Shown: positions 5,751 through 7,228 of the stretch, piece after piece
Position numbering within the stretch: the stretch's first letter is position 1
How the letters are laid out: every line of letters starts with the position of its first letter
The notes under the pieces: model-generated
The model's input: only the letters and a program-made list of their open reading frames with translations
Told to the model about the DNA's origin: nothing
The model's database searches: none
DNA from: Anaerotignum sp.
Lineage (GTDB): Bacteria > Bacillota > Clostridia > Lachnospirales > Anaerotignaceae
Assembly: GCA_017442465.1 (NCBI GenBank)
Contig: JAFRZQ010000318.1
Span: 1-7,228, forward strand
Length of the DNA stretch: 7,228 bases
Direction of reading: 5' to 3'
Program-made: the position numbers and the translations under genes

Positions 5751-6632
5751 TCAGTTCCTTTCTTTTTCCGGCAGTTCACTGATAAAGGTGGAACCCAGTA
5801 CCAGAACTGCGCCGATCACACCATAAAGACCCATACTTTCCTTCAGCAGAAGGGCAGAAAGAATAATGGCAACGATGGGATCGATATAGCTGAAGATCGC
5901 CAAAGTTTGGGCTTTTAGATCCTTCATGGAATCGAAATAAAGGGCATAGGCAACGCCAGTATGTACCAGACCCACGAACAGAAGTAATGCCCACAGAGAA
6001 GGAGTCATGGAAACTGTTGCTGCACCGAAATCCTGCGTTAACATAACATATGGACTCAATACAATGGCACCCATGCCAAGCTGCATAATGGTCTTATCAT
6101 AGGCGGAAATATCTGTGATTTTTTTATTCATCAGAACAACAGTGGCATAAAAACACGCTGCCCCCAGACCGTAAAGAATACCTTTTGCCTCAGAAAGGGC
6201 AGGGATACCTGTCTGCAATACACCGGAAACAAAGACCATGCCGATCAGAGCAACCGCAACACAAACCACTTTTTTTGCTGTCAGCTTTTCCTTCAAAAGG
6301 ATAGGAGAAGCCAGAATGACAAAAATCGGCTGCATATAATAGCACAACGTAGCCGTTGCGACAGTGGTATAGTTATAAGATTCGAATAACAGGATCCAGT
6401 TGATGCCGATAAACGCACCGGACAGGGCCAGCATCACGAAATTCTTTTTAATGGCTGTTTTATCCAGCTTACTTTTTTTCAGATAAACAAAAAGAAGCAC
6501 GAAAAACGCACCGACAAAACCCCTAACCAGCGCGATCATGCTGGAGGGCAGGGGAATATGTCGCACGAAAATGCCTATCGTACCAAAAATAAACATCGAA
6601 GCGATCAATTCCAGTTTTGCCTTATTTGCCAT
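5751..6632 (-). CDS. EamA/DMT-family membrane transporter
   Basis: This 293-residue integral membrane protein has the layout of the drug/metabolite transporter superfamily: two EamA repeats of five helices each. Ten hydrophobic segments are seen by eye at about 8-26, 33-51, 64-84, 92-112, 120-139, 151-169, 181-199, 212-232, 243-263 and 268-285. The repeats end in the typical QPIFVILASPILLKEKLT (101-118) and DPIVAIILSALLLKES (251-266). Such proteins are usually exporters or importers of metabolites, amino acids or drugs; the substrate cannot be read from sequence. The ATG at 6632 has GAAGGGAG at 6642-6649. It lies 39 bases after yaaA and four bases before the acidic-protein gene, so it is in the same transcript. 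Its position inside the yaaA-recF block is unusual and suggests insertion into a conserved operon. Confidence 0.92.
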   Translation of the reverse strand: MANKAKLELIASMFIFGTIGIFVRHIPLPSSMIALVRGFVGAFFVLLFVYLKKSKLDKTAIKKNFVMLALSGAFIGINWILLFESYNYTTVATATLCYYMQPIFVILASPILLKEKLTAKKVVCVAVALIGMVFVSGVLQTGIPALSEAKGILYGLGAACFYATVVLMNKKITDISAYDKTIMQLGMGAIVLSPYVMLTQDFGAATVSMTPSLWALLLFVGLVHTGVAYALYFDSMKDLKAQTLAIFSYIDPIVAIILSALLLKESMGLYGVIGAVLVLGSTFISELPEKERN

Positions 6633-6671
6633 ACTTTCGTACTCCCTTCATCATTCGTATGTAAAAAATTA

Positions 6672-6893
6672 TCAGTCAACGTCAAGCTCTACTTCCACAC
6701 GGCCAACGCCTTTCACTTCCACGATATCGCCGTGGCGAATCTTTTTGCCGCGTTCTGTGGCCAGTTCGTTGTTAACATAAACCATTTTTTCAGCCAGATA
6801 GTATTTTACATCAGAGCCCTGATCGATCAGACCAGCCAGTTTCAGTACCTGCTGTAACTTAATATATTCAGTATGGATATACACTTTTTCCAT
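6672..6893 (-). CDS. yaaA: S4-domain RNA-binding protein YaaA
   Basis: This 73-residue protein is almost entirely one S4 RNA-binding fold: an N-terminal helix pair (YIKLQQVLKLAGLIDQGSDVKYYLAE), then the strand-turn VYVNNELATERGKKIRHGDIVEV. It matches the short YaaA family encoded between dnaN and recF in Bacillus and many Clostridia, linked to large-subunit ribosome assembly (family knowledge, not shown here). The start at 6893 has AAGGAGA at 6901-6907 with ideal spacing. It heads the minus-strand operon. Unlike the usual order, dnaN is not directly upstream. Instead a 328-base hairpin-rich spacer and a divergent gene start follow, and no clear minus-strand promoter was found there. Confidence 0.9.
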   Translation of the reverse strand: MEKVYIHTEYIKLQQVLKLAGLIDQGSDVKYYLAEKMVYVNNELATERGKKIRHGDIVEVKGVGRVEVELDVD

Positions 6894-6914
6894 TTTATTT
6901 TCTCCTTGCTTTTA

Positions 6915-6997
6915 TGAGGGGCGTTGCCCCTCAAACTCCCCACCAAGGGAGTCACTCCCTTGGAACCCGATACGAAAACACATGTACATGCGTTTTC
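6915..6997. repeat. Three-hairpin intergenic repeat, copy 2 (upstream of yaaA)
   Basis: Same design and orientation as the copy at 1714-1787. TGAGGGGC/GCCCCTCA (6915-6922 and 6926-6933) has loop GTT. CCAAGGGAG/CTCCCTTGG (6943-6951 and 6955-6963) has loop TCA. The third stem is GAAAAC/GTTTTC (6974-6979 and 6992-6997), with a nested CATG/CATG across one A-C mismatch. Stem bases changed on both sides relative to copy 1, keeping every pair in the first two stems. The first hairpin begins eight bases beyond the yaaA Shine-Dalgarno. Confidence 0.8.
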
Positions 6998-7004
6998 AAA
7001 TGGG

Positions 7005-7085
7005 GGTCAAGGGGATATGAGCACCGCCAAGATTAAGGCGGCGGCGTAGCCGTCTTCCGAAGGAAGATGCTTTGACCAATTCCCC
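7005..7085 (+). ncRNA. Candidate structured RNA: cloverleaf with possible pseudoknot
   Basis: Read on the plus strand, GGTCAA (7005-7010) pairs with TTGACC (7072-7077) and AGCA (7020-7023) with TGCT (7068-7071). This closes a junction of three hairpins with no unpaired linkers: CCGCC/GGCGG (7024-7028, 7037-7041), CGGC/GCCG (7042-7045, 7049-7052) and TCTTCC/GGAAGA (7053-7058, 7062-7067). The bulged GGGGA (7011-7015) is complementary to TCCCC (7081-7085), allowing a pseudoknot; alternatively CAAGGGGA (7008-7015) pairs with TCCCCTTG (7081-7088), excluding the outer stem. It is not a tRNA: arm and loop sizes are wrong. Strand and transcription are unproven, and it could instead be a palindromic mobile repeat. 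Confidence 0.4.
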
Positions 7086-7094
7086 TTGCGGAGT

Positions 7095-7111
7095 GTGAGG
7101 CAGCGCCTCAC
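7095..7111. repeat. GC-rich hairpin
   Basis: GTGAGGC (7095-7101) and GCCTCAC (7105-7111) form a 7-bp perfect stem with loop AGC. It lies between the cloverleaf block and the terminator and could be a further domain of the same transcript. No U-tract follows immediately. Confidence 0.6.
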
Positions 7112-7127
7112 GAAGAAAAATGAACAC

Positions 7128-7165
7128 AAGGCTCTCACTGAAATCAGCGAGAGCCTTTCCTTTTT
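7128..7165 (+). terminator. Plus-strand intrinsic terminator with no upstream gene
   Basis: AAGGCTCTC (7128-7136) pairs with GAGAGCCTT (7149-7157). The stem continues across one A-C mismatch with CTG/CAG around AAAT, and a tail TTTCCTTTTT (7156-7165) follows. The T-rich side points to plus-strand termination, yet no plus-strand coding gene precedes it. On the minus strand the following bases (GTGTTCATTTTTC) make a poorer tail, so weak bidirectional use is possible. Confidence 0.65.
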
Positions 7166-7178
7166 CCCACTTTTCCCT

Positions 7179-7184
7179 TATAAT
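7179..7184 (+). promoter_or_regulatory. Possible -10 element of the rightmost gene
   Basis: A perfect TATAAT lies 37 bases before the ATG at 7222, directly after the terminator hairpin. The -35 position (about 7156-7161, TTTCCT) matches the consensus poorly, so the call rests mainly on the -10 and its location. Confidence 0.4.
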
Positions 7185-7221
7185 CGAATAGACTACTATT
7201 TTCCGAACGGAGGAATCCAAA

Positions 7222-7228
7222 ATGAAAA
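7222..7228 (+). CDS. Start of an unidentified plus-strand gene (two codons visible)
   Basis: ATGAAA follows a strong ribosome binding site GGAGGA (7209-7214) at seven-base spacing, with a TATAAT at 7179-7184. Only Met-Lys can be read, so no function can be assigned. It is transcribed divergently from yaaA. In origin regions rpmH (L34, which often begins with Met-Lys) is divergent from the dnaA-dnaN-yaaA block; that identity is only a guess. Confidence 0.55.

Larger units (their letters stand above)
6894..7221. other. Divergent intergenic region with dense RNA-like structure
   Basis: This stretch separates yaaA (minus) from a plus-strand start at 7222. From left to right it holds the yaaA ribosome binding site, a three-hairpin repeat (6915-6997), a cloverleaf-like block (7005-7085), a GC-rich hairpin (7095-7111), a plus-strand terminator (7128-7165), a TATAAT (7179-7184) and a ribosome binding site (7209-7214). 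A minus-strand open frame through it (6996-7220) starts with TTG, lacks a ribosome binding site and is made of the hairpins, so I do not call it a gene. Confidence 0.8.

Noticed and set aside
7005..7077. tRNA interpretation of the cloverleaf
   Set aside because: Arm lengths of 5, 4 and 6 bp with loops of 8, 3 and 3 bases do not fit tRNA, and there is no T-loop or anticodon loop.
6996..7220. 74-residue minus-strand open frame next to yaaA
   Set aside because: It starts with TTG, has no ribosome binding site, overlaps the divergent gene's start signals, and its sequence consists of the hairpins and cloverleaf.

Overview
The window reads as an origin-proximal housekeeping region of a Firmicute, most likely a member of the Clostridia. 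The gene complement yaaA-recF-gyrB-gyrA is the classic block next to dnaA/dnaN in Gram-positive genomes, and the gene spacing, strong purine-rich Shine-Dalgarno sites and moderate GC content fit. The exact genus cannot be fixed from this window.

Layout. All six substantially visible genes run on the minus strand, so transcription goes right to left. In that order they are: yaaA (S4-domain protein, 6672-6893), a ten-segment EamA/DMT membrane transporter (5751-6632), a small strongly acidic protein of unknown function (5321-5746), recF (4162-5256), gyrB (2011-3912) and gyrA (1-1698, its last roughly 250-300 codons lying beyond the left edge). The first four look like one operon that closes at an intrinsic terminator directly after recF (4121-4160). 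gyrB then has its own strong promoter (-35 at 4052-4057, extended -10 at 4029-4034), with an inverted repeat over the -35 and DnaA-box-like sites just upstream. A strong hairpin terminator after gyrB (1948-1986) suggests gyrA is at least partly independently expressed. A plus-strand gene begins at 7222, with only two codons visible.

The two long non-coding stretches, 1699-2010 and 6894-7221, are not plain spacers. Each begins, right at the ribosome binding site of a minus-strand gene (gyrA and yaaA), with the same three-hairpin repeat: an 8-bp stem with a 3-nt loop, a 9-bp stem with the identical TCA loop, and an A-run/T-run stem. The stems differ between copies but keep pairing, so the structure appears to be maintained. 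The right-hand stretch continues into a compact cloverleaf of four helices with a possible pseudoknot (7005-7085), a GC-rich hairpin (7095-7111) and a plus-strand terminator (7128-7165) that has no coding gene upstream of it. This is the best candidate here for an undescribed structured RNA or a mobile intergenic element.

Together the genes cover DNA topology (GyrA2GyrB2), recombination repair (RecF) and probably ribosome assembly (YaaA). The transporter and acidic protein are guests in this otherwise conserved order, while dnaN is not adjacent to yaaA and remB is not found between recF and gyrB.
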